Assembly: GCF_004053875.1 (NCBI RefSeq)
Contig: NZ_SBIP01000001.1
Location: forward strand, 124,001-188,000
DNA: 64,000 nucleotides
Direction: 5' to 3'
Origin: Neorhizobium lilium
GTDB lineage: Bacteria > Pseudomonadota > Alphaproteobacteria > Rhizobiales > Rhizobiaceae
Shown: piece by piece, positions 19,779 to 28,330 of the stretch
Position numbering within the stretch: position 1 is the first letter of the stretch
How the letters are laid out: the number at the start of each line of letters is the position of its first letter
Program-made: the position numbers and the translations under genes
The notes under the pieces: model-generated
The model's input: the letters and a program-made list of their open reading frames with translations, nothing else
Databases searched by the model: none
What the model was told of the DNA's origin: nothing

Positions 19779-21026
19779 CTAGGTTTTATCGAGTTCCAGC
19801 ACCGCCTCGTAAAGCACTGCAGCGCCCAGCGTGATGTCGTCGTTTTCCGACCATTCCTCGGCCGCATGGCTGCGGCCGTCCTTGCTGGCGATGAAGATCA
19901 TCGCCGCCGGCGCCACCTTGGCAACGAAGGCGGCATCATGACCGGCACCAGACACCATCGGCCGGCTCGTTGCGCCGATGCGGGCAGCGCTCGCAGCCAG
20001 AATCTCCGTCACTTTGCCAGACATCGGCGTCGGTGGATTGTTGGAAACCCGGCGCGGCTCGGAAATCGTCACCGATCGCTTTGCTGCCGTCTGTTTCGTC
20101 AGCGTCGAAACTGCAATCACGAAATCGTCCATCACCTTAGGATCGACGCAACGCGCGTCGATCAGCATGCGCACATGCGACGGCACGACATTGGCGGCAT
20201 TTGGCTCCATCGAGAACTCGCCGACGGTCGCCGCGAAATAGCTGGCCCCGTGCGAAAGCTCGGTCGCGATCCGCTCGATGCCGAGGACGAGGCATGAGGC
20301 GGCGGCCAGCGCATCGTATCGCGACCCCATCGGCGTGGTGCCGGCATGATCCGCCCGGCCCTCGACCAGGATTTCGACACGGGTGATCCCGGATATCGCG
20401 CCGACAATGCCGATATCGATCTTCCCCTTTTCGAGAATGGTGCCCTGCTCAATATGCAATTCGAGGAAGGCCTTGATATCGGTGCGGGCGACCTGGCTGG
20501 ACGGATCGCCGCCGACGGAGCGGATGCCCTCGGCAAGATCGATCCTGCCTGCCTCGGTATCCGCCTGCCGATCCAGCCATTCGTCCGGGCGTACTCCAGT
20601 CATGCCGCGGCTCCCGATGCAGGAAACGCCGAAGATTGACACTTCCTCGGCCAGGAAATCGACGATCTCCAGGTCGTGCTCCAGCTCTATACCGGCATCG
20701 GCAAGTGCCCGCGCCACTTCAAGTGCTGCGATCACCCCGGCAATGCCGTCGAAGCGACCGCCATTCGGCACCGTATCCGTATGGGAGCCCAGCATGATCG
20801 TGCCCGTGCCCGACCGGCCCTTGCGGCGGCCGATCAAATTTCCTGCCGCGTCGATATGCGTCTCCAGACCGGCCTCACGAAAAATCTTTTCCACATAGGC
20901 GCGCCCCTTCAGGAACATCGGCGTGAAGGCTCGCCTCGTCCAGGGGCGGTCCGGCTCGGTAATTGCGGCCAGTGCATCAATGTCTGATGCGATACGATCC
21001 GCCCGCACAGTGAGGTTGCGGCTCAT
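19779..21026 (-). CDS. M20-type Zn-dependent N-carbamoyl-amino acid hydrolase
   Basis: 415 residues, as usual for allantoate amidohydrolase / N-carbamoyl-L-amino acid hydrolases. Metal ligands are visible in order: His in MLGSHTDTVPNGG, Asp in RFDGIAGV, Glu in FLAEEVSIFG, His in LELHIEQG and His in SGAGHDAAF. The substrate-binding Asn/Arg region NVVPSHVRMLIDAR is also present. The start overlaps the hydantoinase stop by 4 bp, so the two ring-opening and carbamoyl-removing steps are translationally coupled. In context the likely substrate is N-carbamoyl-L-glutamate, giving glutamate, CO2 and NH3. Confidence 0.85.
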   Translation of the reverse strand: MSRNLTVRADRIASDIDALAAITEPDRPWTRRAFTPMFLKGRAYVEKIFREAGLETHIDAAGNLIGRRKGRSGTGTIMLGSHTDTVPNGGRFDGIAGVIAALEVARALADAGIELEHDLEIVDFLAEEVSIFGVSCIGSRGMTGVRPDEWLDRQADTEAGRIDLAEGIRSVGGDPSSQVARTDIKAFLELHIEQGTILEKGKIDIGIVGAISGITRVEILVEGRADHAGTTPMGSRYDALAAASCLVLGIERIATELSHGASYFAATVGEFSMEPNAANVVPSHVRMLIDARCVDPKVMDDFVIAVSTLTKQTAAKRSVTISEPRRVSNNPPTPMSGKVTEILAASAARIGATSRPMVSGAGHDAAFVAKVAPAAMIFIASKDGRSHAAEEWSENDDITLGAAVLYEAVLELDKT

Positions 21027-22420
21027 GCGGCAGCTCCATGCAGCGGCAGGGCGGGAAAAGGAAGGCTGATCGGCGGACGCACGAAGCGCCCATTGCCCGG
21101 CTCCGCCAGAACCGTCGTCCCGTCATAGGCAAGCTTGCCGCGCAGATAGGTGGCAGCCACCTTGTAGGGCAGTGTCATGCCATCATAGGGCGACCAGCCG
21201 ACGACGTTATTGCCGGTCTTCAAAGCGTCGAAGACATGCTCTTCCGGCGTCAATACGGCGATATCGGCATGCTTGCCGACCTCCAGTGCTCCCTTGACAT
21301 GATCGATGCGGAAATGCCGGGCTGGATTGAGCGCCATCAATTTGGCGCCCCAGCTGAGCGACACACCACGTTCCAGTGCGCCCTTGACGAACAGCGGCAG
21401 GATCGCCTCAAGCCCCGGCAGCCCGGACGCGTTGGCAAGCATGTCCGGGTTGGTCTTGCGGTCGAGGGACCAGCTGACATGGTCGGTGGATAGAAGCGTA
21501 ACATTGCCCGCCGCCAGATGCCGCCAGAGCTTCTCCACCTCAGCCCGTGGCCGGATCGGCGGATTGCATTTGGACCGCCCGCCGAGCCGCTTGGCGTCCG
21601 TTTCGCTATCCAGTGTCAGATAGTGGATGAGGCATTCCACGGTCGCCTTGTGGCCCTGCGCGCGATAGCCGGCCGCAATTTCGTAGCCGCGGCCGAGCGA
21701 GCAATGCACCACATGGGCCGGGCAGCCGGTGGCCGCGCCAATCTCGTAAATCTCCGTCATCGCCAGAAGTTCTGTGAGCGCCGGACGCGACATTTCATGC
21801 GCGCGATAGTCGGTGATGCCCGACGCCTTCACCTGGTCCATGGCCCAGCGCACATATTCGTCGTTCTCGTTGTGGACGCCGGCGGCGAGCCCTGTCGGGG
21901 CAATTGCGGCAAAGCACTCGGCCATCAGAGGCGCGAAAATCCGCGGGAACCGCTTCGGATCGGTTCCGAAGGTGGAAAACTTGAAGGCGGAAACACCGGC
22001 CCCCACCTGCTCTGCAATGCGGTGCGCGCCTTCTTCGGGATTGACCGTGCCGTAAAGCGCGAAATCAACGCGCGCCTGCTCGCTCGCATGCGCGACCTTG
22101 CGGACGACCGCCTCCGCGGAGCAGACGAGGTCGCCCTCATCATAGGGCATGTCGACAATCGTCGTGACGCCGCCGGCGGCGGCCGTCCGTGTCGACCAGA
22201 TGAAATCTTCCTGGTTCTTCTGCGACAGCGAATGCACCTGCGCGTCGATGACGCCGGGGAAGATGAGTGCCGCGCCGAGATCGTGCCGCTCCCTCGCGCT
22301 CGGCATAGCGCCCTGCCCCAGGGCCGCGACGAGACCATCGCGTACCGCGACGAAGCCTTGCGGCACGATCCGGTCTGGCAGCACCAGGGTTCCCTTCAGC
22401 ACGAGATCGAAATCGGACAC
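21023..22420 (-). CDS. cyclic amidohydrolase (hydantoinase/dihydropyrimidinase family)
   Basis: 465 residues. Amidohydrolase landmarks: PGVIDAQVH at 55-63, the carboxylated Lys in SAFKFSTFG (near 150), His in GVHNENDEY (near 182), His in HVVHCS (near 238) and the catalytic Asp in LLSTDHVSW (near 315). The first metal His of the usual HxH motif is Gln61 here, a variant I recall from some dihydroorotase-like members. It is the first gene of the operon and is coupled to the carbamoylase. It would open hydantoin-5-propionate to N-carbamoylglutamate. Confidence 0.85.
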   Translation of the reverse strand: MSDFDLVLKGTLVLPDRIVPQGFVAVRDGLVAALGQGAMPSARERHDLGAALIFPGVIDAQVHSLSQKNQEDFIWSTRTAAAGGVTTIVDMPYDEGDLVCSAEAVVRKVAHASEQARVDFALYGTVNPEEGAHRIAEQVGAGVSAFKFSTFGTDPKRFPRIFAPLMAECFAAIAPTGLAAGVHNENDEYVRWAMDQVKASGITDYRAHEMSRPALTELLAMTEIYEIGAATGCPAHVVHCSLGRGYEIAAGYRAQGHKATVECLIHYLTLDSETDAKRLGGRSKCNPPIRPRAEVEKLWRHLAAGNVTLLSTDHVSWSLDRKTNPDMLANASGLPGLEAILPLFVKGALERGVSLSWGAKLMALNPARHFRIDHVKGALEVGKHADIAVLTPEEHVFDALKTGNNVVGWSPYDGMTLPYKVAATYLRGKLAYDGTTVLAEPGNGRFVRPPISLPFPALPLHGAAA

Positions 22421-22487
22421 GCTCGTTCCCTCTTTTCCGTGGCTGCCTTGCGAACCTCAGGCACGATAGGCCGGTTTGCGAAGCGGT

Positions 22488-22518
22488 GGGATATCTCATA
22501 TCGTGAACAAACTATCCC
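22488..22518. promoter_or_regulatory. inverted repeat in the divergent operon/LysR promoter region
   Basis: GGGATA (22488-22493) and TATCCC (22513-22518) form perfect 6-bp arms 19 bp apart, in the 143-bp gap between the hydantoinase start and the divergent regulator. Placement and spacing suit a LysR-type site. No experimental support is available from sequence. Confidence 0.35.
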
Positions 22519-22563
22519 GTCGCACGTCCTGCCTAAAGGCCTAACCGTGGGTGTCGCATTGCC

Positions 22564-23805
22564 ATGAACCTTTCAAGCCTGCTTATTGCCCATCGCGCGC
22601 TCTCGCTCGGCAGCATCCGGGAAACAGCGCGCCGTCTGAAGCGGCCAGCCGCCAGCGTTTCGTCCGCTTTGGGCAAGCTGCAGGCGCATCTGGCCGTTCC
22701 GCTCGTCACGACGGCTGGCAACCGCATCCTGCCTACGCTCGAAGGGCGCCGGATTGCACGCGAGCTATCCCGCATCGCCGACCTCGTCCTCCGACTTGCG
22801 GCGCTCCAACAAAGCGCCGATCCATCGGCTGGCGAGCAGGAGGCGGCACGCCTGTCGATTTCCCTGCTGGCGCTCTCTCGCTTTATCGTCGTTGCTCGTA
22901 CGGGCAGTATTCGCAGCGCTGCGCTCGAAATCGGCATGGGACAGCCGCAGTTGACGCGCCAGATGAAGACGCTTGAAGCGGATATGGGTATCCGGCTTCT
23001 GCAAAGGGCGGCAGCGGGTGCAACACCCACCCCGGCTGGAGAGCAGTTTCTGAAGGTGAGCCAGGAAATAGAAAAGCTTTGGCTGCGATTGTCCGAGCCG
23101 GCCGGTGAGCGGTTCCGGCGTCTCACCATGCGCACCAATCTCGGCTCCGTCGCACCTCTCGGCCGAGAAAGCCTCGTTGCCCGCATACTGGCGCAGCTCG
23201 CCGCCCAGTGGCCGAAGCAGCAGCCGCGGAGCCCGCTCTATATCTCTAGCAGCAATGCCGAAGAGCTGCTGTCCGGTCTCAGCAGCAGGCTCTATGATGT
23301 CGTTCTTCTCGATACGCTGGACCTGCCCCCGGATATCGAGCACAGGGTCCTGTCGCGATCGGGCCTCTGCCTCGTCGGCGCGCGGGGCCTGGTGGCGCAA
23401 CTGGATGCGCGTCCGCAGGATATTCTCATTGCCGCACCCATAGCGCTGCCCAGCCTCAAGAGCGGCTTGCGCCAGAAATTCTCGCTCTATGTGGAAGATG
23501 TGCTAACCGCAGAGGAACGTGCGGTTCTCGCTTTTACCGAGATCGATTCCATTCCGGTTATTGCCAATCTCGTTCTGGAGCATGGACACTTGGCGGTGTT
23601 GCCGGAATGGGCAACGATTGGCATGGAGCCTTCGCTGAGCGCCCTCCGACTGCCGTCAGCCTATGACATGCAGCTTTCGCTCGCCTGGAGAAAGACGGGA
23701 AATGCCGCAGCGACGGCGAGACTTGTGGAATCCATTCTGGCGGCCGCCGGCCTTGTCGAGCCGGAGCCGGCAAGCCTTGCAGATCCCTCGCGCGCCCAAC
23801 GGTAG
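22564..23805 (+). CDS. LysR-like regulator with two tandem winged-helix domains
   Basis: 413 residues, about 100 more than a normal LysR regulator. Residues 3-62 (RALSLGSIRETARRLKRPAASVSSALGKLQ and LPTLEGRRIARE) form one LysR-type helix-turn-helix. Residues 100-162 (SRFIVVARTGSIRSAALEIGMGQPQLTRQMKTLE, then PTPAGEQFLK) form a second. An effector domain follows, ending near 390 (IDSIPVIANLVLEHGHLAVLPEW). It is divergent from the thiohydantoin-type operon and probably controls it. It may be a duplication fused in frame. The reading frame is continuous and both copies look intact. Confidence 0.85.
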   Translation: MNLSSLLIAHRALSLGSIRETARRLKRPAASVSSALGKLQAHLAVPLVTTAGNRILPTLEGRRIARELSRIADLVLRLAALQQSADPSAGEQEAARLSISLLALSRFIVVARTGSIRSAALEIGMGQPQLTRQMKTLEADMGIRLLQRAAAGATPTPAGEQFLKVSQEIEKLWLRLSEPAGERFRRLTMRTNLGSVAPLGRESLVARILAQLAAQWPKQQPRSPLYISSSNAEELLSGLSSRLYDVVLLDTLDLPPDIEHRVLSRSGLCLVGARGLVAQLDARPQDILIAAPIALPSLKSGLRQKFSLYVEDVLTAEERAVLAFTEIDSIPVIANLVLEHGHLAVLPEWATIGMEPSLSALRLPSAYDMQLSLAWRKTGNAAATARLVESILAAAGLVEPEPASLADPSRAQR

Positions 23806-23883
23806 AATTTTCGGCTTTTGCCCGCATAGGCACGGTGGCCACCTCTCTTGGCGGTCGGTCAGGGGACAGTCGCAATGAAGCTT

Positions 23884-23912
23884 CTCCTATTGGAGGAACA
23901 ATCGAATAGGAG
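23884..23912. repeat. inverted repeat upstream of the first glycosyltransferase
   Basis: CTCCTATT (23884-23891) and AATAGGAG (23905-23912) are perfect 8-bp arms with a 13-base loop. It lies 138 bp before the glycosyltransferase start, in a 244-bp non-coding stretch with no other feature I recognise. It could be a leader hairpin or an operator. Confidence 0.35.
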
Positions 23913-24049
23913 GTACGGCGACTACCGATCTATCCGGCGGTCTTCTAAGCCCGGGTGCACACTCCTAATCCATAGAGCCAGCTTGAGGACGTTTCATGCC
24001 TCGCTGACACTCCGATCCAAGGCCCTACCGGCTCGCGAGTAACCGCAAC

Positions 24050-25306
24050 ATGAAGATCGTCTTCGTCAATCGCTACTTCCACCCCGATCAATCGGCGACA
24101 AGCAGGGTTTTATCGTCGCTCGTCTTTTCGCTGGCCGAGCGCGGGCTGGACGTGTGGGCGCTCGCAAGCCGGGACATTCATAACAAGTCAGGCGTGCAAC
24201 TCGCCCCCGAGGAAATGGTCAACGGCGTCAAGATCAGACGATTGGCCAGCGGAAAGTTCGGACGGCATAGCCTGTTGGGACGGAGCGTAGACTATGCTCT
24301 GTTCCACATCCTTGCCTTCTTCTGGTTGATGCGCAACGTCTCAGTCGGCGACATGGTCGTGGTCTGCACCGATCCGCCGCTTCTATCCGTCTCGACCAGC
24401 ATCGCGCTTCGCATCAAGGGAGCAGTGATGACGAACTGGATCATGGACCTATTTCCGGAAACCGCGATCGAGCTTGGCTTCTTCAAGCATGCCCGATGGC
24501 TGGGACGATGGGTCGTCAAGGCCCGAAACTGGTCGCTTGGGGCGCCCGGGATCACTGTCTGCCCGACCGAGAAGATGGCTGAATACTTGATTCGGGAGGG
24601 CGTCTCTCCCGATCGTGTGACCGTGATGCACCACTGGTCCGATGGGGAGGAGATCTATCCGGTTGCTGCGAGCGAAAACGCCCTGAGGGTCAAGTGGGGT
24701 CTGCGTGACGCTTTCGTCGTCGGATATTCCGGCAATTTCGGACGAGCGCATGATTTCAACACCATCATTGAGGCGGCGCAACGTCTTCGCCATCGTTCCG
24801 ATATCCGATTTCTTCTTATCGGCGGCGGTCATCAGCATTCTGCCGTAGTCGAAGCCGCCCGGAACCTCGATCTCGACAACCTGATTTTCAAGCCGTTGCA
24901 GCCCGCATCGGACCTGGCATCGAGCCTGAGCGTTGCCGACGTACATCTCGTCTCGCTCCTGCCGGAACTCGAGCATTGCATCATTCCAAGCAAATTCTAT
25001 GGCATTCTCGCCGCCGGCCGGCCGACCATCTTCATCGGCGACCTCGATGGGGAAGTGCCGCGTGTACTGGCAGCCAAGGGTTGCGGGCGTGCCGTACCGA
25101 TCGGCGGCGCGCAACAGCTCGCCGCCCTGATCGAGGACATGCAGCAGCACCCGGACGCCACCGCAGCAACAGGACAGGCCGCCAGACGGCTGATGACGGA
25201 CGAGTATTCCCGAGAGCACGCAGCCGATGCCTGGTGCGCCTTGATTGCGCGGATGCAGGAAGCAGAGCGCCTCATACCTACCCTCGCCCAAGGTGCTCTA
25301 CCATGA
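24050..25306 (+). CDS. GT4-family glycosyltransferase (WbuB-like)
   Basis: 418 residues. It starts with a Rossmann strand and the family-typical FVNRYFHPDQSATSRVLSSL. The donor-binding C-terminal half has VVGYSGNFGRAHDFNTIIEAA (near 225) and the EHCIIPSKFYGILAAGRP segment (near 305) corresponding to the EX7E-like nucleotide-sugar site in WbuB-type enzymes. It is cytoplasmic and adds one sugar to a lipid-linked repeat unit. First of three coupled rightward glycosyltransferase genes. Its stop overlaps the next start by 4 bp. Confidence 0.85.
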   Translation: MKIVFVNRYFHPDQSATSRVLSSLVFSLAERGLDVWALASRDIHNKSGVQLAPEEMVNGVKIRRLASGKFGRHSLLGRSVDYALFHILAFFWLMRNVSVGDMVVVCTDPPLLSVSTSIALRIKGAVMTNWIMDLFPETAIELGFFKHARWLGRWVVKARNWSLGAPGITVCPTEKMAEYLIREGVSPDRVTVMHHWSDGEEIYPVAASENALRVKWGLRDAFVVGYSGNFGRAHDFNTIIEAAQRLRHRSDIRFLLIGGGHQHSAVVEAARNLDLDNLIFKPLQPASDLASSLSVADVHLVSLLPELEHCIIPSKFYGILAAGRPTIFIGDLDGEVPRVLAAKGCGRAVPIGGAQQLAALIEDMQQHPDATAATGQAARRLMTDEYSREHAADAWCALIARMQEAERLIPTLAQGALP

Positions 25307-26583
25307 ACAGATCTGTCGTCGTCAGCCAACTCGGCGCCCGCATGCACTATGCAGTTCCGCAAATACTCGCGTCGGCCGGAAGGCTGGCCCATTTCTATAC
25401 CGATATCTGCGCAACGAAAGGCTGGCCCCGGATTGTCGGCTCTCTACCGAAAACTGTCTGCCCGGCTCCTGTCAGGCGTCTGGCGGGACGCCGCCCGGTG
25501 GGCGTGCCGCCCGAACTCACGACGGTCTTTTCCAACTTCGGACTGCGCTCCGTGCTTCGTCATATGCAGGCAAACGATCCCGTCAAGGAAACGTCTCATG
25601 CGGTTTGGGCCGGTGCGGCCTTTTCCGAGATGGTCGCGCGCAGCGGATTCCACGGTGCAGCCGGGCTCTACACCTTCAGCGGCGACGGGCTGGAGCAAAT
25701 GCGGGCAGCCAAGCGACGCGGGCTCTGGACGGCCGTCGAGCAGATGATAGCCCCGCGAAACGTTGTGGAAATGCTTCTAGAGCAGGAAAGACAGCGCTTT
25801 CCGGCATGGGCGGGAGCCGCCTATGACAATCCCTATGCCAGGACATTCGCTAGCCGCGAAACATCGGAATGGGCCTTGGCTGATGTCATCCTCTGCCCCT
25901 CCGAATTCGTTCGCAGACACGTCATCGAGCAGGGCGGCGCAGCGGACCGCTGCGTTCTCGTGCCCTACGGTGTCAACCCACGCTTCAAGACGGATCGCCG
26001 GTCGCGCCTGCCGGGGCCTTTAAGAGTGCTGACTGTCGGCGAGGTGGGGCTGCGGAAAGGCTCTCCCTACGTCGCCGAGGCGGCAAGGCTCGTCGGCGCC
26101 GCTGCCCGGTTCAGAATGGTTGGGCGACCACGAATTCCGCAAGAAATAGCGCAGCAGATATCGCAATGGGTCGAGATCAGGGGTGCCATACCCCGGGCCC
26201 AGATGGCCGATGAATTCCTGTGGGCCGACGTCTTCCTCCTGCCTTCGATTTGCGAAGGCTCTGCAACCGCGGTTTATGAGGCACTTGCCGCCGGTTTGCC
26301 GGTCATCACCACGGAAAATACAGGAACCGTGGTTCGAGCAGGGGTGGAAGGCTTCATCGTCCCCGTCTGCGACGCCTCCGCCATCGCATTTGCGGTCGAG
26401 CAACTCGCCGCCAATGACGGATTGCGCATGTTGATGTCGGCGAACGCTTCGGCTCGCGCTGCCGACTATACCGTGGAAGCCTATGGAAAAAGACTTCTGG
26501 CAGCCCTGCCTCAGACAACGCCCATCGCGCACGATTCTGGATACGAAACCGCAAAACTGCTCGACCGGCAGGCCGTGCGATGA
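25303..26583 (+). CDS. GT4-family glycosyltransferase
   Basis: 426 residues from the ATG at 25303, which overlaps the preceding stop (ATGA). A longer in-frame ORF upstream reads over the preceding gene and is rejected. GT-B fold: the C-terminal domain includes VLTVGEVGLRKGSPYVAEAARL (near 240) and a Glu-rich donor site, PSICEGSATAVYEALAAGLPVI (near 312), matching the EX7E motif. The N-terminal half is divergent, so the acceptor is unknown. Coupled to both neighbours by 4-bp overlaps. Confidence 0.85.
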   Translation: MNRSVVVSQLGARMHYAVPQILASAGRLAHFYTDICATKGWPRIVGSLPKTVCPAPVRRLAGRRPVGVPPELTTVFSNFGLRSVLRHMQANDPVKETSHAVWAGAAFSEMVARSGFHGAAGLYTFSGDGLEQMRAAKRRGLWTAVEQMIAPRNVVEMLLEQERQRFPAWAGAAYDNPYARTFASRETSEWALADVILCPSEFVRRHVIEQGGAADRCVLVPYGVNPRFKTDRRSRLPGPLRVLTVGEVGLRKGSPYVAEAARLVGAAARFRMVGRPRIPQEIAQQISQWVEIRGAIPRAQMADEFLWADVFLLPSICEGSATAVYEALAAGLPVITTENTGTVVRAGVEGFIVPVCDASAIAFAVEQLAANDGLRMLMSANASARAADYTVEAYGKRLLAALPQTTPIAHDSGYETAKLLDRQAVR

Positions 26584-27737
26584 AAGTCGTTCACGTTATT
26601 TCATCGATCGATCCGCGAAACGGCGGATTGCAGGCTGTGGCCATGCGGATCGCTGCCGCGCAGGCTGCCCTTGGTCTCGACGTCCACATCGTCAGCTATG
26701 GCAGTCTGGCGGTCGAAGCGCAGGTCCGGGAGATCGCCAAGAACATACCGCATTTTTCGGAGGTTCATCTGCACCTGCTGCCGGAGCCCGACCGGTTGGA
26801 GAGCATTTTCTGCTCCCGCGGCCGCCGGCTGTTGCGTCAGGTGCTGAAGCAGGCATCCTTTGTTCATATCCACGGTGTGTGGGAGCCGTTCCTATTGTAC
26901 GCGTCCAAAATCGCCAAGAACGGCAAGATCCCTTACTGCGTCTGCCCAGCGGGAATGCTCGACCACTGGAGCCTGGCGCAGAAGTCCCGGAAGAAGAGGC
27001 TCGCGCTGCGCTTGTGCTACAGGCGAATGTTGAACGATGCAGCCTTCCTTCATGTTCTCAATATCGACGAAGTGGCCGCCATCAAGCCGCTCAATTTCAG
27101 TTCCCCAAAACTGGTTATTCCGAACGGGGTCTTTGTGGAGGAATTCCACCCGCTTCCAGAGCGGGGACTTTTCAAGCAGAGATTGGCCCTCTCGCCGGAC
27201 AGGCGTTACATCCTCTTTCTCTCCCGGCTGCACATCAAGAAGGGTACGGATATCCTGGCAATGGCCTTTGCGGCGATATGCGACATGTATCCCGACGTCG
27301 ATCTTGTCATCGCCGGCCCGGATGGCGGTGCGGAAGACGACCTGATGTCCCTGGTCGAGAAGTTCGACATCCATCACCGCGTGCACATGATCGGCGCCAT
27401 CTATGGCAGCGAGAAGATCGAAGCCATGGTCGATGCGGATTGCTTCTGCCTTCCAAGCCGTCAGGAGGGGTTCAGCATGGCCATAACCGAGGCGCTGGCC
27501 TGCGGGACGCCGGTGGTCATAACCGATCAATGTCATTTCCCCGAAGTCGCGACGGCCAATGCCGGCATCATCGTTCCCGTCGATCCGGTGGAGGTGGCCA
27601 AGGCCTTAGGCCTCGTTCTGAGCGATGCCTTGCGCGCCCGATCCATGGGCGAGAACGGCCGCAGACTGGTTCTCGACAATTTCACCTGGCCGGCGATCGC
27701 GGATGCGACCCTTCGAGGTTACCGCTTGAGCGCATAA
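26580..27737 (+). CDS. GT4-family glycosyltransferase
   Basis: 385 residues, third of the coupled trio. It has an N-terminal acceptor domain (HVISSIDPRNGGLQAVAMRIA) with HIHGVWEPF, ILFLSRLHIKKGTDILAMAF at about 215, and the donor motif PSRQEGFSMAITEALACGTPVV at about 283 with both Glu residues. The gene ends 19 bp inside the convergent acetyltransferase gene. It probably adds a hexose to the repeat unit of the polysaccharide. Confidence 0.88.
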   Translation: MKVVHVISSIDPRNGGLQAVAMRIAAAQAALGLDVHIVSYGSLAVEAQVREIAKNIPHFSEVHLHLLPEPDRLESIFCSRGRRLLRQVLKQASFVHIHGVWEPFLLYASKIAKNGKIPYCVCPAGMLDHWSLAQKSRKKRLALRLCYRRMLNDAAFLHVLNIDEVAAIKPLNFSSPKLVIPNGVFVEEFHPLPERGLFKQRLALSPDRRYILFLSRLHIKKGTDILAMAFAAICDMYPDVDLVIAGPDGGAEDDLMSLVEKFDIHHRVHMIGAIYGSEKIEAMVDADCFCLPSRQEGFSMAITEALACGTPVVITDQCHFPEVATANAGIIVPVDPVEVAKALGLVLSDALRARSMGENGRRLVLDNFTWPAIADATLRGYRLSA

Positions 27738-28327
27738 GAGGCGCCAGCCTCAAGCCTTCGACGGCCGACCGCCCTTGCCGGGTTTCCGACATAGACAGTC
27801 CACGACTCCAGGGACTTCGCGGTAACACCTCGTGCTCCAAGCACCGCGCCCTCTCCCACCACTACACCCGGCCCGACGAAAGCTTCCGCAGCGATCCACG
27901 CATTTGCTGCGATGACGATAGGCTTTGCCACGAGTGGGAACGCGCTGTCCTGAATATCGTGAGAACCTGTACAGAGATGCGCCCGTTGCGACACGGACGC
28001 GAACTCGCCGATCGTGATCCGATCCACGTTATAGCAGATCACGCCCGGCCCCATGGACGAGAAGCGGTCCATGACGAGATGCTCAGGCCACCAGATAACG
28101 GCCTTGGCGTGGACGCTCGCCGTTGCGTCGAGACGCGCCCCGAAAGCACGAAGAAGGAAATTGCGCCAGCGTCGCAAGGGCGGAGGCGTCCAGGACGCCA
28201 GCAGTTTCCAGGTGAACATCCAGGCCAGACGCTTCAAGCGAAAGCGCAATGCAAAGGTCGGCCCGCCAAAGCGGGGCAGCGGCGTCGTTGTGTGTTGAAA
28301 GGTTGGGTCGTCGTATCTGGACAGCAT
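27719..28327 (-). CDS. WcaF-like hexapeptide-repeat O-acetyltransferase
   Basis: 202 residues. Left-handed beta-helix hexapeptide repeats run from about 65 to 170 (ASVHAKAVIWW, MGPGVICYNVDRITIGEFASVSQRAHLCTGSHDI, IAANAWIAAEAFVGPGVVVGEGAVLGARGV). The catalytic-type His is in LCTGSHD. This matches the colanic acid acetyltransferase WcaF group. It probably adds acetyl groups to the glycan. It overlaps the convergent glycosyltransferase by 19 bp and is 3 bp downstream of the Wzy-like gene. Confidence 0.87.
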   Translation of the reverse strand: MLSRYDDPTFQHTTTPLPRFGGPTFALRFRLKRLAWMFTWKLLASWTPPPLRRWRNFLLRAFGARLDATASVHAKAVIWWPEHLVMDRFSSMGPGVICYNVDRITIGEFASVSQRAHLCTGSHDIQDSAFPLVAKPIVIAANAWIAAEAFVGPGVVVGEGAVLGARGVTAKSLESWTVYVGNPARAVGRRRLEAGASYALKR

Positions 28328-28330
28328 ATC

